Assembly (NCBI RefSeq): GCF_016862575.1 | Contig: NZ_BONF01000008.1 | Coordinates: 310,001-374,000, forward strand | Source of the DNA: Catellatospora bangladeshensis | GTDB taxonomy: Bacteria > Actinomycetota > Actinomycetes > Mycobacteriales > Micromonosporaceae | Reading direction: 5' to 3' | Length of the DNA stretch: 64,000 nucleotides | Shown here: piece after piece, positions 54,605-63,418 of the stretch | How positions within the stretch are numbered: position 1 is the stretch's first letter | How the letters are laid out: each line of letters opens with the position of its first letter | Made by a program: the position numbers and the translations under genes | Notes under the pieces: model-generated | What the model saw: only the letters and a program-made list of their open reading frames with translations | What the model was told of the DNA's origin: nothing | The model's database searches: none

Positions 54605-55306
54605 ATGACCGCCAAGAGCATCCGCGCTCGCGTACGCGACGAGCTGACCAGCGAGATCAAGGCCATCGCCCGGCGCCAGCTCGCCACCGAGGGAGCCAAC
54701 CTGTCGCTGCGCGCCGTCGCCCGCGAGCTGGGCATGGTCTCGTCGGCGGTCTACCGCTACTTCCCCAGCCGCGACGACCTGCTCACCGCGCTGATCATCG
54801 ACTGCTACGACGAGCTTGGCGCGGCGGCAGAGACCGCGGAGTCCGCCGTGGACCGCGCGGACCTGCTGGGACGCTGGCTCGCCGCCGGGCACGGCATCCG
54901 CGACTGGGCGCTGGCCAACCCCGCCGAGTACGCGCTGATCTACGGCTCGCCGGTGCCCGGCTACCAGGCGCCGAGGACCACGATCGGCCCGGCCGCACGC
55001 ACCACCGATCTGATCCTCACCCTGCTCGCCGATGGCGTGGCCGCGGGCACCGTGGCCGTCCCGGCCGCGGGGACCGACCCGCCGTTGTCCCCGCTGCTCG
55101 CCGCCGAGCTGGACCGCATCGCCGCGCTGGCATGCCCGACCGTGCCACGTGAGCTGCTGTCCCGGGGCACCACGGCCTGGATCCAGCTCTTCGGCGTGGT
55201 CACCTTCGAGCTGTTCGGGCGGTTCCAGAACATGATCGAGGAGGGCCGCCGCGACTTCTTCGACCGCCAGCTGCGGGTGATGGCGGCGTACGTCGGGCTG
55301 CGGTGA
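54605..55306 (+). CDS. TetR-family regulator
   Basis: 233 aa. The N-terminal HTH (about 15-60) contains LSLRAVARELGMVSSAVYRYFPSRDDLLTAL. The C-terminal ligand domain has the WHG-like GIRDWALANPAEYALIYGSP segment. It probably represses itself and the divergent epimerase through the AGAGC-x3-GCTCT operators. ATG 54605 follows the palindromes by 24 bp; no strong SD, perhaps leaderless. Confidence 0.9.
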   Translation: MTAKSIRARVRDELTSEIKAIARRQLATEGANLSLRAVARELGMVSSAVYRYFPSRDDLLTALIIDCYDELGAAAETAESAVDRADLLGRWLAAGHGIRDWALANPAEYALIYGSPVPGYQAPRTTIGPAARTTDLILTLLADGVAAGTVAVPAAGTDPPLSPLLAAELDRIAALACPTVPRELLSRGTTAWIQLFGVVTFELFGRFQNMIEEGRRDFFDRQLRVMAAYVGLR

Positions 55307-55346
55307 CGGGTGCCGCATTGCCCGGCCGCCGCGCGCCCGCCACACT

Positions 55347-56276
55347 ATGCGGGTGATCGTCGTAGCCGGAGAGAACGTCGTGGACCTAGTCCCCGCCGGG
55401 GAGGGTCTGCTGCGCGCCGCGCTGGGCGGCGGGCCGGCCAACACCGCCATCGCGGCGGCCCGCCTCGGCGCGCCGGTGGCGATGGCCGCCCGGCTGGGGC
55501 GCGACTCGTTCGGCACCGCGTTCCGCAACCGGCTCACCTCGTCCGGCGTGGACACGCGCTACCTGGTGGACACCGCGCAGCCGTCGGCGCTGGCGCTGGC
55601 CACCGTGGGCGCGGACGGCGAGGCGCTGTACGACTTCTGGCTGGCCGGGGCGGCCGACTTCGGCTGGCGGGAGCGGGAGCTGCCCGACCTGCCGGACGGC
55701 AGCACCATCCACATCGGCTCGCTGGCCGCGTTCCTGCCGCCCGGCGCAGACACGCTGGAGCGCTGGGCGCTGCGCCACCGCGACCGGTGCACCATCGCCT
55801 TCGACCCCAACGTGCGCGGCGTCGCGCTTGCCCGGCCCGATTCGCTGGTGCGGCTGGAGCGCCTGGTGGAGCTGTCGCATCTGGTACGCGCCAGCGAGGG
55901 CGACCTGGCCCACGCGTACCCCCACGTGCCCCCCATGGAGACCGCGCGCCGCTGGCTGAAGGCCGGCCCCCGCCTGCTGGTGCTGACCCACGGCGACGCC
56001 GGCGCGACCGCGATGACCGCGGACACCGAGGTGAACGTGGCCGCCCCCGCCATCTCGATGATCGACACCATCGGCGCGGGCGACACCGCGATGGGCGCCC
56101 TGCTGGCCTGGCTGCACGACGCGGGCCGCCTGCGCGACCAGCTCAGCCGCGAGCTGGCCCCCGAGACGCTGCGCCTCATGCTGCGCCACCTCTGCGACGC
56201 GGCCGCCCTCACCTGCACCCGCCCCGGCGCCGACCCGCCCACCCTCGACGAACTCCGCGCCTTCCAGCTCGTCTGA
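55347..56276 (+). CDS. PfkB-family carbohydrate kinase
   Basis: 309-aa ribokinase-like sugar kinase. The PfkB signature 1 region (GGGPANTAIAAARLGAPV) and signature 2 (DTIGAGDTAMGALLAWL) with the catalytic Asp of GAGD are intact. Fructokinase-like activity is likely, though the sugar is not predictable. ATG 55347 begins 41 bp after the TetR gene on the same strand. Confidence 0.88.
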   Translation: MRVIVVAGENVVDLVPAGEGLLRAALGGGPANTAIAAARLGAPVAMAARLGRDSFGTAFRNRLTSSGVDTRYLVDTAQPSALALATVGADGEALYDFWLAGAADFGWRERELPDLPDGSTIHIGSLAAFLPPGADTLERWALRHRDRCTIAFDPNVRGVALARPDSLVRLERLVELSHLVRASEGDLAHAYPHVPPMETARRWLKAGPRLLVLTHGDAGATAMTADTEVNVAAPAISMIDTIGAGDTAMGALLAWLHDAGRLRDQLSRELAPETLRLMLRHLCDAAALTCTRPGADPPTLDELRAFQLV

Positions 56277-56337
56277 CCCCCACCCCGCCACCCGCGGCCC
56301 GGCCCCGCGCGACCCCGCGCGGCGTCAAGATCGCTCA

Positions 56338-56406
56338 ACTTGCCTGGCACATGGGCGAAAGCGCGCTCAAGATACGCCCGGGTGCCAGGCAAGTCGGATG
56401 ATCAAG
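56338..56406. repeat. family B palindromic element, copy 2
   Basis: The 56-bp core (56338-56393) has CTTGCCTGGCA/TGCCAGGCAAG arms and inner GGGCG/CGCCC, with GATCAAG at 56400-56406, matching copy 1. It lies between convergent genes. Confidence 0.75.
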
Positions 56407-56415
56407 GATGGCGGA

Positions 56416-57375
56416 TCAGGGCACGTCCTCGGAGGAGTGGCCGGGGAAGAGGTGGGCGGACGGGTCGATGGCGATGGCGGCGTTGTTGACGGCGGTCGCG
56501 GCCTCGCCGAAGCCGGTGGCGATCAGGCGGACCTTGCCGGGGTACTCCACGATGTCGCCGGCCGCGAAGACGCGCGGCAGGTTGGTGAGCATCGTCGAGT
56601 CGACGGTGATGTGCCGCTTGTCCAGGGCCAGGCCCCACAGTGCGAGCGGGCCGAGGTCGGCGGTGAAGCCGAGCGCGGCGACCACCACGTCGGCCGGGAT
56701 CTCCTCGGTGCCGTTCAGCTCGACCGACTCGACCCGGTCGCTGCCCAGGATCTTGGTGACCTGGCTGTTGATCTCGATACGCACCGGCAGCGACTGGACC
56801 CGGGCCACGGTGGACGCGTGCGCCCGGAACTTGTCCCGCCGGTGTACCAGGGTGACGCTCGCGGCGAGCCCGGCCAGCGCCAGCGCCCAGTCGAACGCGG
56901 AGTCGCCGCCGCCCACGATGACCACGTGCTTGCCGGCCAGCACGGTCGGGTCGGGCACGAAGAACATGATGCCGCTGCCGGTGAAGCCGTTCGCGGCGGG
57001 CAGCGGGCGCGGTGAGAACGAGCCCAGGCCGCCGGTGATGATGACCGCGCCGCAGCGCACCTCGGTGCCGTCGCCGAGGCCGAGCACCGGCTTGCCGTCG
57101 TCGTACGCCAGCGTCGCGGCCTGCACGCCGAGCCGGTAGTCCGGGCTGAAGGCCCCGGCCTGGGCGACCAGGTTCGCGATCAGCTCGCGGCCCCGGATCG
57201 CCGGGAACCCGGCCACGTCGAAGATCATCTTCTCCGGGTACATGGCGGTCACCTGACCGCCCGCCTCGGGCAACGCGTCCACGACCATGGTGCGCAGCCC
57301 GCGGAACCCGGCGTAGTACGCGGCGAACAGACCCGTCGGGCCCGCTCCGATGATCGCCACATCGACATCGCTCAT
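56416..57375 (-). CDS. ferredoxin/flavodoxin-NADP+ reductase, thioredoxin-reductase-like
   Basis: 319-aa two-domain flavoprotein. FAD motif IIGAGPTGLFAAYYA, NADPH motif VIVGGGDSAFDWALA and the C-terminal FAD contact VFAAGDIVEYPGKVRL are present. It has no CxxC redox pair, which separates it from thioredoxin reductase and points to the FNR2 (YumC-like) group. It reduces ferredoxin or flavodoxin with NADPH. ATG 57375. Confidence 0.9.
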   Translation of the reverse strand: MSDVDVAIIGAGPTGLFAAYYAGFRGLRTMVVDALPEAGGQVTAMYPEKMIFDVAGFPAIRGRELIANLVAQAGAFSPDYRLGVQAATLAYDDGKPVLGLGDGTEVRCGAVIITGGLGSFSPRPLPAANGFTGSGIMFFVPDPTVLAGKHVVIVGGGDSAFDWALALAGLAASVTLVHRRDKFRAHASTVARVQSLPVRIEINSQVTKILGSDRVESVELNGTEEIPADVVVAALGFTADLGPLALWGLALDKRHITVDSTMLTNLPRVFAAGDIVEYPGKVRLIATGFGEAATAVNNAAIAIDPSAHLFPGHSSEDVP

Positions 57376-57384
57376 GTGGTGAAC

Positions 57385-58179
57385 CTAGCCGCGAGGGCCG
57401 GTCTCCTCAATGGCCGCGCGAATATCGGGAACGAAGTGCGACACCTGCGTGTAGACACCCGGGTACGCCGCGCGGCCGCAGCCCACTCCCCAGCTCACGA
57501 TGCCCACCTGCACCCAGCGCCCGCCGTCGCGGCGCAGCAGCGGCCCGCCCGAGTCGCCCTGACAGCTGTCCTTGCCGCCGCCGCGCAGGTCGCCCGCGCA
57601 GATCATGTCGGCGTCGGTGAAGCCGTAACCGCGCGAGCGGTAGATCTGCCCGCAGGTGCCGTCGCTCACGAAGGGGACCTGCACCTTGCGCAGGTGGCGC
57701 TGCTGCGCCCGGGAGCCCTCACGGGTGGCGCCCCAGCCGACCGCGGTCAGCGTGCCGCCGTCCAGGCCGCCGTTCACGGGCAGCGCGACCGTCTGCAGGT
57801 CCAGCGCGCGGGACAGCCGGATCACAGCCCAGTCGTCGCCCTCGGTGACGTCCGAGAAGCCGCGCGCCCGCCACACCCGGCTGCTGCGCACCTCGTAGGT
57901 GCGGTCGGAGCCGAGATCCGCCGAGCCGGCGGTGACCGTGATGGACGAGGTCGCCCCGCTGCGGCCGACGCAGTGCGCGGCGGTGAGCACGTACTGCGGC
58001 CGGATCAGGGAGCCCGCGCAGCCGTTGTCCAGGCGCACCATCCATGGGAACTCCCCGGCGGCGGCGCGCACTCCCCCGACGACCTCGGCCCGCGGCGGCT
58101 CCGGCTCCACGGCGGCGGCAGGCGACACCGCGGACAGTGCCGCCACCGCCGCACCCAGCACCAGCATGATCGCCCGCAT
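57385..58179 (-). CDS. secreted trypsin-like serine protease (S1)
   Basis: 264 aa. A signal peptide (about 5-24) and short propeptide precede the VVGG activation site. The catalytic triad is visible in TAAHC, DDWAVIRL and GDSGGP, and disulfide cysteines are in normal places. Asp six residues before the Ser (KDSCQGDSGG) predicts trypsin-like specificity for Lys/Arg. ATG 58179 has GGAGGG 5 nt upstream; the GTG at 58185 overlaps that SD. Confidence 0.93.
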   Translation of the reverse strand: MRAIMLVLGAAVAALSAVSPAAAVEPEPPRAEVVGGVRAAAGEFPWMVRLDNGCAGSLIRPQYVLTAAHCVGRSGATSSITVTAGSADLGSDRTYEVRSSRVWRARGFSDVTEGDDWAVIRLSRALDLQTVALPVNGGLDGGTLTAVGWGATREGSRAQQRHLRKVQVPFVSDGTCGQIYRSRGYGFTDADMICAGDLRGGGKDSCQGDSGGPLLRRDGGRWVQVGIVSWGVGCGRAAYPGVYTQVSHFVPDIRAAIEETGPRG

Positions 58180-58237
58180 CAGCACCCTCCCCGTCGACCG
58201 GTGCTGCCGATACTATCCGTTCTGGGTGGTTTGTCCG

Positions 58238-58720
58238 TTAACTTCCGGAAGCGCCCCGTCGCGCTGCGGCGGTCTCGCCCTTGCGGGCCACCGGCACGTG
58301 CTCACCGGCCTGCGCCAGGCCGAAGCGCGGCATGTTGCCGTAGAGCGTCTCGTAACGGCCCGCGCTGACCAGGTAGGTCTCGTGCCAGATGCCGACGTCG
58401 CCGTTGCCGCCGACGAGCTTGTTGAACGCGCGCCACGCCGGGTGGTGCGGCAGCGACGCGTCCTTCGCGAACGCCTCCAGCTGCTCGACGCTGCGCCAGT
58501 ACTGGATGGTGACCGGGCCGCTCGGCGTGATGGCGTACTGCGCCGCGAGCAGGCCCAGCTCCGGGCGCTGGAACAGCACCTTCAGCATGCGCGGCATGGC
58601 GGTGAACGCGCCCCACCACTTGTGGATCTTCCACGGCTTGTTGAAGCGCATGCCGATCAGGAAGACCACGAAATCGCCCTCGATGTGCGCCGACATGCGG
58701 CCCGGGATCACGGTTGCCAC
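58238..58720 (-). CDS. DUF4188 family protein
   Basis: 160 aa of DUF4188, a dimeric alpha/beta-barrel-like family related to heme-degrading and monooxygenase folds. It has EGDFVVFLIGMRFNKPWKIHKW and QYWRSVEQLEAFAKDASLPHHPAW. GTG 58720 has GAGGGG 6 nt upstream; starts further upstream overlap the operator. It is divergent from a MerR regulator that probably controls it. Function unknown. Confidence 0.85.
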   Translation of the reverse strand: MATVIPGRMSAHIEGDFVVFLIGMRFNKPWKIHKWWGAFTAMPRMLKVLFQRPELGLLAAQYAITPSGPVTIQYWRSVEQLEAFAKDASLPHHPAWRAFNKLVGGNGDVGIWHETYLVSAGRYETLYGNMPRFGLAQAGEHVPVARKGETAAARRGASGS

Positions 58721-58741
58721 GACTTCCCCCTCATCGTCTCT

Positions 58742-58776
58742 GGATAGCATCACTATCCACTATCTAGTGGGTATCG
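58742..58776. promoter_or_regulatory. MerR-type operator
   Basis: GGATAG-N5-CTATCC (58742-58758) overlaps CCACTA-TC-TAGTGG (58757-58770), extended to an 8-of-10 inverted repeat with GTAT. It lies between the divergent DUF4188 and MerR starts, a typical MerR operator position. Confidence 0.6.
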
Positions 58777-58785
58777 TCAACGGCG

Positions 58786-59412
58786 ATGAAGATTTCAGAG
58801 CTGAGCCGGGTGAGCGGCGTGCCGCTGCCGACGGTCAAGTACTACCTGCGTGAGGGCCTGCTCCCGGCGGGCCGCCCGCTGGGCCGCAACCAGGCCGACT
58901 ATCACGAGGCACACCTGCGGCGGCTGCGCCTGATCCGTGCGCTGATCGACGTCGGCGGCCTCAGCGTGGCGGGCGTACGGCAGGTGCTGGGCGCGGTCGA
59001 CGACGACGTCGTGCCGGGCCACCATCTGCTGGGGACCGCGCACGAGGCGATCGCGGGGGTGTCCCGCGCGGACCGGAGCACCGCGGGCTGGCTGGCGGCG
59101 CGCGCCGAGGCGGCCCGGGTCGTCGCCGCGCGCGGCTGGCGGGTGCACGAGCGGGCGCACGCGCTCGACCAGCTCGCCGACGCCATCGCCGCATTGCGCG
59201 AGCTGGGTCAGGAGGACATGCTGACGCTGCTCGACGGGTACGCCGAGGCGACCGAGCGGCTCGCCCGGCAGGAGGTCGGCCTGGTGCTGGCCCGGGGCGA
59301 CCGGGCCGGGATGGTCGAGGGCGTGGTGACCGGCACCGTGCTCGGCGAGGCCATGCTCACCGCGCTGCGGCGGCTGGCGCAGGAGCACACCAGCGCCACC
59401 ATGGCGCCCTGA
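58786..59412 (+). CDS. MerR-family regulator
   Basis: 208 aa. The N-terminal winged HTH (1-70) reads ISELSRVSGVPLPTVKYYLREGLL, followed by a dimer helix and an effector domain with no metal-binding cysteines. It probably controls itself and DUF4188. ATG 58786 starts close to the operator. Its stop is 6 bp from that of the convergent SLT gene. Confidence 0.9.
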   Translation: MKISELSRVSGVPLPTVKYYLREGLLPAGRPLGRNQADYHEAHLRRLRLIRALIDVGGLSVAGVRQVLGAVDDDVVPGHHLLGTAHEAIAGVSRADRSTAGWLAARAEAARVVAARGWRVHERAHALDQLADAIAALRELGQEDMLTLLDGYAEATERLARQEVGLVLARGDRAGMVEGVVTGTVLGEAMLTALRRLAQEHTSATMAP

Positions 59413-59418
59413 CCGGCG

Positions 59419-60078
59419 TCAGTACCAGCCCTTGGCCTCGGAGTGCGCCCAGGCGCCGCACGGGGTCTTGTGGCGGTTCTTGATGTAGCCGAGACCCCAC
59501 TTGATCTGGGTGACCGGGTTCGTGCGCCAGTCGTCGGCGATGCTCGCCATCTTGTCGCCGGGCAGCGCCTGCGGGATGCCGTACGCGCCGGAGCCCTTGT
59601 TCTCGGCCTTGTGGTTCCACCCGGACTCGCGGGTCCACAGCTTGTTCAGGCACGCCATCTGGGTGAGGTCCATGCCGGCCTCCAGCACCAGCGCGCAGCC
59701 GATGGCCCGGTTGCCGCTGAACTCGCTGCAGCTCTTGGGGATGGGCCCGAAGTTGACGGTGCGGTTGGCGCCGCGGCGGCTGGCCTCGCGGTCCACGGCG
59801 GCGGCGCGGGCGGCGGCGGCCTTGGCCTCGATCGCGGCCCGGTCCTGCGCCTCCTTGAGCAGCCCCTGCTGCTGCAGGGTGAGCGCGGCCGACTCGGCGT
59901 GGGCGACGATCTGGGCCTGGTGCCCGGCGGCGATGCTGTCCTGCTGCCACCGCGCGCTGTCGTCCAGGCGGAACGCGCCGGCCACCCCGCCGACGAGCGT
60001 CAGGACGGCGACGGCGCGGATGGCGTAGCGCGTGGTCGCGGGGCGGGCGCGACGGGGCGCGCGGCGTTGCCGGGACAC
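59419..60078 (-). CDS. SLT/resuscitation-factor-like cell wall protein
   Basis: 219 aa. A basic N-terminus and one membrane segment (about 18-38) precede a coiled coil (about 45-95). The C-terminal lytic-transglycosylase-like domain has LWTRESGWNHKAENKGSGAY, GIPQALPGDKM and DWRTNPVTQIKWGLGYIKNR; the Glu of RESGW is the expected catalytic acid. It ends in ..KGWY. It is a paralogue of the gene at 61773. GTG 60078 follows AGAGGA. Confidence 0.85.
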   Translation of the reverse strand: MSRQRRAPRRARPATTRYAIRAVAVLTLVGGVAGAFRLDDSARWQQDSIAAGHQAQIVAHAESAALTLQQQGLLKEAQDRAAIEAKAAAARAAAVDREASRRGANRTVNFGPIPKSCSEFSGNRAIGCALVLEAGMDLTQMACLNKLWTRESGWNHKAENKGSGAYGIPQALPGDKMASIADDWRTNPVTQIKWGLGYIKNRHKTPCGAWAHSEAKGWY

Positions 60079-60358
60079 GGGGGATCCTCTCGGCGGTGGG
60101 GTTCCGGCCGGAGCACCCGCGATCCTCGCGCGCGCCATCAGGGGCTGCGCACCTACGGGTCCTGCTCCGTTCGCCCGCCCGGGGGTCGGGGATGGACGGT
60201 CCGGGAGCGCTCATGCCGGGCGCCGCAGCGGTCCGGTCCAGGAAGCCGCGGCGCGGAGCGCTCGATCCCACCTTTACGCAGTGGACCGGGGCTTGTCGTC
60301 GTCCGGACGGGCGACTGTGGCCCCGATCACACCGCAAACACCGACCAATTAGGCTATT
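60079..60358. other. 280-bp leader region upstream of the first SLT gene
   Basis: GC-rich, with many complementary stretches on the minus strand; a structured leader is plausible. ACCCGTAGGTGCG (minus strand, near 60160) recalls the 3' end of ydaO-type c-di-AMP riboswitches, but the diagnostic GGGACCCA and GGGGTGAA cores are missing. No ORF with a ribosome site was seen. Confidence 0.4.
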
Positions 60359-61651
60359 TCACTCCTCCAGGAGATCGGTCACCACTTCGGCGATGGCAGA
60401 ACGCTCGGAACGGGTGAGCGTCACGTGCGCGAACAGCGGATGCCCCTTCAGCGTCTCGATGACCGCGGTGATGCCGTCGTGCTTGCCCACCCGCAGGTTG
60501 TCCCGCTGCGCCACGTCGTGGGTGAGCACCACCCGCGAGCCCGCGCCGATGCGCGACAGCACGGTGAGCAGCACGCCGCGCTCCAGCGACTGCGCCTCGT
60601 CCACGATCACGAACGCGTCGTGCAGGCTGCGGCCGCGGATGTGGGTCAGCGGCAGCACCTCGAGCATGCCGCGGTGCAGCACCTCGTCGCGTACGTTGTC
60701 GTGCACCAGGGCGCCCAGCGTGTCGAACACCGCCTGCGCCCAGGGCGACATCTTCTCCGCCTCGGAGCCGGGCAGGTAGCCCAGCTCCTGGCCGCCGACG
60801 GCGTAGAGCGGGCGGAACACGATGACCTTCTTGTGCTTGCCGCGCTCCATCACCTGCTCCAGGCCCGCGCACAGGGCCAGCGCCGACTTGCCGGTGCCGG
60901 CCCGGCCACCCAGCGAGACGATGCCGATGCTGTCGTCCAGCAGCAGGTCGAGCGCGATGCGCTGCTCCGCCGAGCGCCCGCGCAGGCCGAACGCCTCGCG
61001 GTCGCCGCGGACCAGCTTCACCGTCTTGTCGGTGTGCACCCGCCCCAGCGCCGAGCCGCGGCCCGCATGCAGGATGAGTCCGGTGTGGACGGGCAGCCCC
61101 GCCGCCTCGTCCAGGTCGATGCCCTCGCCGGCGTACAGCGCGGACATGTCGGCGTCCGGCAGGTCCACCTCGGCCAGGCCGGACCACGTCGGGTCCACCG
61201 CCTGGTCATGGCGGTACTCGTCGGCGGCCAGACCCACCGCGGCGGCCTTCACCCGCAGCGGCATGTCCTTGCTGACCAGGGTCACCAGCTGACCGTCGGC
61301 CGCCAGACCCAGCGCCACGGACAGGATCCGCGCGTCGTTGGTGTCGTTGCGGAAACCGCTGGGCAGCAGCTGCGGGTCGGTGTGGTTCAGCTCCACCCGC
61401 AGCGTTCCGCCGGAGTCGTTCACCGGCAGTGGTACGTCCAGCCTTCCGTGCCGTACCCGCAGGTCGTCGAGCAGCCGCAGGGACTGCCTGGCGAACCAGC
61501 CGAGTTCCGGGTGATGCCGCTTGCCCTCCAGCTCGGAGATGACCACGAGCGGCAGCACGACGTTGTGCTCGGAGAACCGGCGGATCGCAGCAGGATCGGC
61601 CAGCAGCACGGAGGTGTCGAGTACGTACGTTCGTATCGGGACATCGACCAT
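60359..61651 (-). CDS. phoH: PhoH2-type PIN-PhoH fusion ATPase
   Basis: 430 aa. The N-terminal PIN nuclease domain has [12 protein letters not shown], acidic residues in ELEGKRHH, and the later DTNDARIL. The C-terminal PhoH ATPase has Walker [14 protein letters not shown] and Walker [12 protein letters not shown]. Family members unwind and cleave RNA (mycobacterial PhoH2, Rv1095). Start at 61651. No upstream antitoxin-like gene such as phoAT is adjacent; the SLT gene lies 121 bp upstream. Confidence 0.92.
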   Translation of the reverse strand: MVDVPIRTYVLDTSVLLADPAAIRRFSEHNVVLPLVVISELEGKRHHPELGWFARQSLRLLDDLRVRHGRLDVPLPVNDSGGTLRVELNHTDPQLLPSGFRNDTNDARILSVALGLAADGQLVTLVSKDMPLRVKAAAVGLAADEYRHDQAVDPTWSGLAEVDLPDADMSALYAGEGIDLDEAAGLPVHTGLILHAGRGSALGRVHTDKTVKLVRGDREAFGLRGRSAEQRIALDLLLDDSIGIVSLGGRAGTGKSALALCAGLEQVMERGKHKKVIVFRPLYAVGGQELGYLPGSEAEKMSPWAQAVFDTLGALVHDNVRDEVLHRGMLEVLPLTHIRGRSLHDAFVIVDEAQSLERGVLLTVLSRIGAGSRVVLTHDVAQRDNLRVGKHDGITAVIETLKGHPLFAHVTLTRSERSAIAEVVTDLLEE

Positions 61652-61772
61652 GACTCACGCTAACCGCAGAAAACCCGTTTGGCCAGCATGTCTTTAGCAC
61701 GCGCCGGACGATCCGCCGATACCGCCCTCACCCGGAAGGATGAGGTGAACCACTCACGCTGCGTAGAGCAGG

Positions 61773-62441
61773 TCAGTACCAGTTGTTGTCCTGGAAGTGA
61801 TTCCAGGCGCCGGCGGGGGTGTCGTAGCGGTTCTTGATGTAGTCCAGGCCCCACTTGATCTGGGTGGCCGGATTGGTCCGCCAGTCGTCGCCGAACTTCG
61901 CCATCTTGTCGCCGGGCAGCGCCTGCGGGATGCCGTACGCGCCGGAGCCGGAGTTCTCGGCCTTGTGGTTCCAGCCGCTCTCGTGCTCCCACAGCTTCAC
62001 CAGCGGGCTCATCTGGCTGTACGCGAACCCGAAGCTCGGCAGCAGCTTGCAGGCGACGAGCTGGTTGCCCGAGTAGCTCTTGCACGAGGTCGGCGTCGGC
62101 GTGGAGGCCGTGCGCTTCACGGTCGGCTTCGCCGAGGGCGTGGCCTTCTCGGCGCGGCGGGCGACCGTGGCGCTCGGGCTCGGGCTCGCCGTCGGCGACG
62201 CGCTGGCGCTCGGCGACGGCGTGGCGCGGTCGTAGGCGCGGTTGGCGGCGGCCGCGGCGGCCTCGCGGGCGGCCAGGTCGGTGGCCGGGGTCTGCGGTCC
62301 GGCGGTGTCCGCGACGGCGTACGCCGCGGTGCCGAGCACGCCGGCGCACAGCACGCCGAGGGCGATCTTTCGGGAGTGGACGGCCAGCAGGCGCGCCAGC
62401 GGGTGACGGCGGCGCGGCAGGGCATGACGGGGTGTCGACAC
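61773..62441 (-). CDS. SLT/resuscitation-factor-like cell wall protein, second paralogue
   Basis: 222 aa. A membrane segment or signal (about 22-45) is followed by a Ser/Pro/Thr linker (about 65-115) and the same C-terminal domain as the gene at 59419: LWEHESGWNHKAENSGSGAY and DWRTNPATQIKWGLDYIKNR, ending DNNWY. GTG 62441 follows GAAGGGA. A CRP-like site and a hairpin precede it, recalling CRP-controlled rpfA of mycobacteria. Confidence 0.85.
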   Translation of the reverse strand: MSTPRHALPRRRHPLARLLAVHSRKIALGVLCAGVLGTAAYAVADTAGPQTPATDLAAREAAAAAANRAYDRATPSPSASASPTASPSPSATVARRAEKATPSAKPTVKRTASTPTPTSCKSYSGNQLVACKLLPSFGFAYSQMSPLVKLWEHESGWNHKAENSGSGAYGIPQALPGDKMAKFGDDWRTNPATQIKWGLDYIKNRYDTPAGAWNHFQDNNWY

Positions 62442-62465
62442 GAGTCGGTCCCTTCGTTGGGGGTG

Positions 62466-62493
62466 CAGCACCTTGGGGGGAGCAAAGGTGCTG
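62466..62493 (-). promoter_or_regulatory. leader hairpin of the second SLT gene
   Basis: CAGCACCTT (62466-62474) and AAGGTGCTG (62485-62493) are perfect 9-bp arms in the untranslated leader, about 25 nt before the GTG start. It could attenuate transcription or stabilise the mRNA. Confidence 0.45.
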
Positions 62494-62545
62494 TTCAGGG
62501 ACCCTGCCGTTTATTCCGGCGCGGTGCCAACTCCATCACTTGGAT

Positions 62546-62561
62546 CGTGAAACAGCTCACA
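62546..62561. promoter_or_regulatory. CRP-like binding site
   Basis: CGTGAAACAGCTCACA, read on the minus strand as TGTGA-N6-TCACG, matches the CRP consensus TGTGA-N6-TCACA at nine of ten positions. It lies about 105 bp upstream of the SLT start. Confidence 0.5.
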
Positions 62562-62618
62562 TTCTCAACGTGAGCGGAGGTCAGAAGGCGGGAAAATCGG
62601 ACCCCGGCGATCGAGGAG

Positions 62619-63389
62619 TCAGGCGCCGAACCGGCGCTGGCGTCCCGCGTACGCCCGCAGCGCGCGCAGGAAGTCGACGTGCCGGAAGTCCGGCCAGTTC
62701 AGCTCACAGAAGTAGAACTCCGAGTGGGCCGACTGCCACAGCAGGAAGCCGGACAGCCGCTGCTCGCCGCTGGTCCGGATGATCAGGTCCGGGTCCGGCT
62801 GGCCGCGCGTGTAGAGGTGCTCGGCGATGTGCTCGACATCCAGCCGCTCGGCCACCTCCTCCAGCGTGGAGCCCGCCTTGACGTGCTCCTGGAGCAGCGA
62901 CCGGACCGCGTCGGCGATCTCCCGGCGGCCGGTGTAGCCGACCGCGAAGTTGACGTTCGCGCCGCCGTGGCGGCCGGCGGTGCGCTCCTGCGCGGCCTTC
63001 AGCGCCGCGGCCGGCTCGGCGGGCAGCAGGTCCAGCGCGCCGACCATACGCAGCTGCCAGGGATTGCCGTCCTCGGCCAGCTCGGTGGCCAGGTCCACGA
63101 TGATCTGCACCAGCGGGTCCAGCTCCACGGCCGGGCGGCGCAGGTTGTCGGTGGCGAGCAGGTACAGCGTGACGTGCTCGATGCCCGCCTCGTCGCACCA
63201 GCTGAGCAGCTCCTTGATGCGCGCCGCGCCGACCCGGTGACCGTCGTTGGGGTCGACGTAGCCCATCTCGCGGGCCCAGCGCCGGTTGCCGTCGGTGACC
63301 ACGCCGACATGACGTGGACGCGGCTGATCGGCCAGCAACGCCTTCAGGCGGCGTTCGTACACGGAGTAGACGAGGTCGCGGAGTTTCAT
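62619..63389 (-). CDS. uppS: short-chain Z-isoprenyl diphosphate synthase (UppS family)
   Basis: 256-aa cis-prenyltransferase. The conserved HVGVVTDGNRRWA start with catalytic Asp, the NxxR/ATDNLRRP loop and the C-terminal DLIIRTSGEQRLSGFLLWQS are intact. It resembles Rv1086, which makes Z,E-farnesyl diphosphate as primer for decaprenyl phosphate; chain length here is not predictable. ATG 63389 has TAGGCT 7 nt upstream and no SD, so it is probably leaderless. Confidence 0.92.
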   Translation of the reverse strand: MKLRDLVYSVYERRLKALLADQPRPRHVGVVTDGNRRWAREMGYVDPNDGHRVGAARIKELLSWCDEAGIEHVTLYLLATDNLRRPAVELDPLVQIIVDLATELAEDGNPWQLRMVGALDLLPAEPAAALKAAQERTAGRHGGANVNFAVGYTGRREIADAVRSLLQEHVKAGSTLEEVAERLDVEHIAEHLYTRGQPDPDLIIRTSGEQRLSGFLLWQSAHSEFYFCELNWPDFRHVDFLRALRAYAGRQRRFGA

Positions 63390-63418
63390 CACGGGCAGCC
63401 TAACCCCGCTCGCGCGGA

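Noticed and set aside
60079-60358. Possible c-di-AMP (ydaO) riboswitch before the first SLT gene
   Set aside because: Only a weak match to the 3' end; the conserved GGGACCCA and GGGGTGAA cores are absent. A covariance-model search (Rfam RF00379) would decide.
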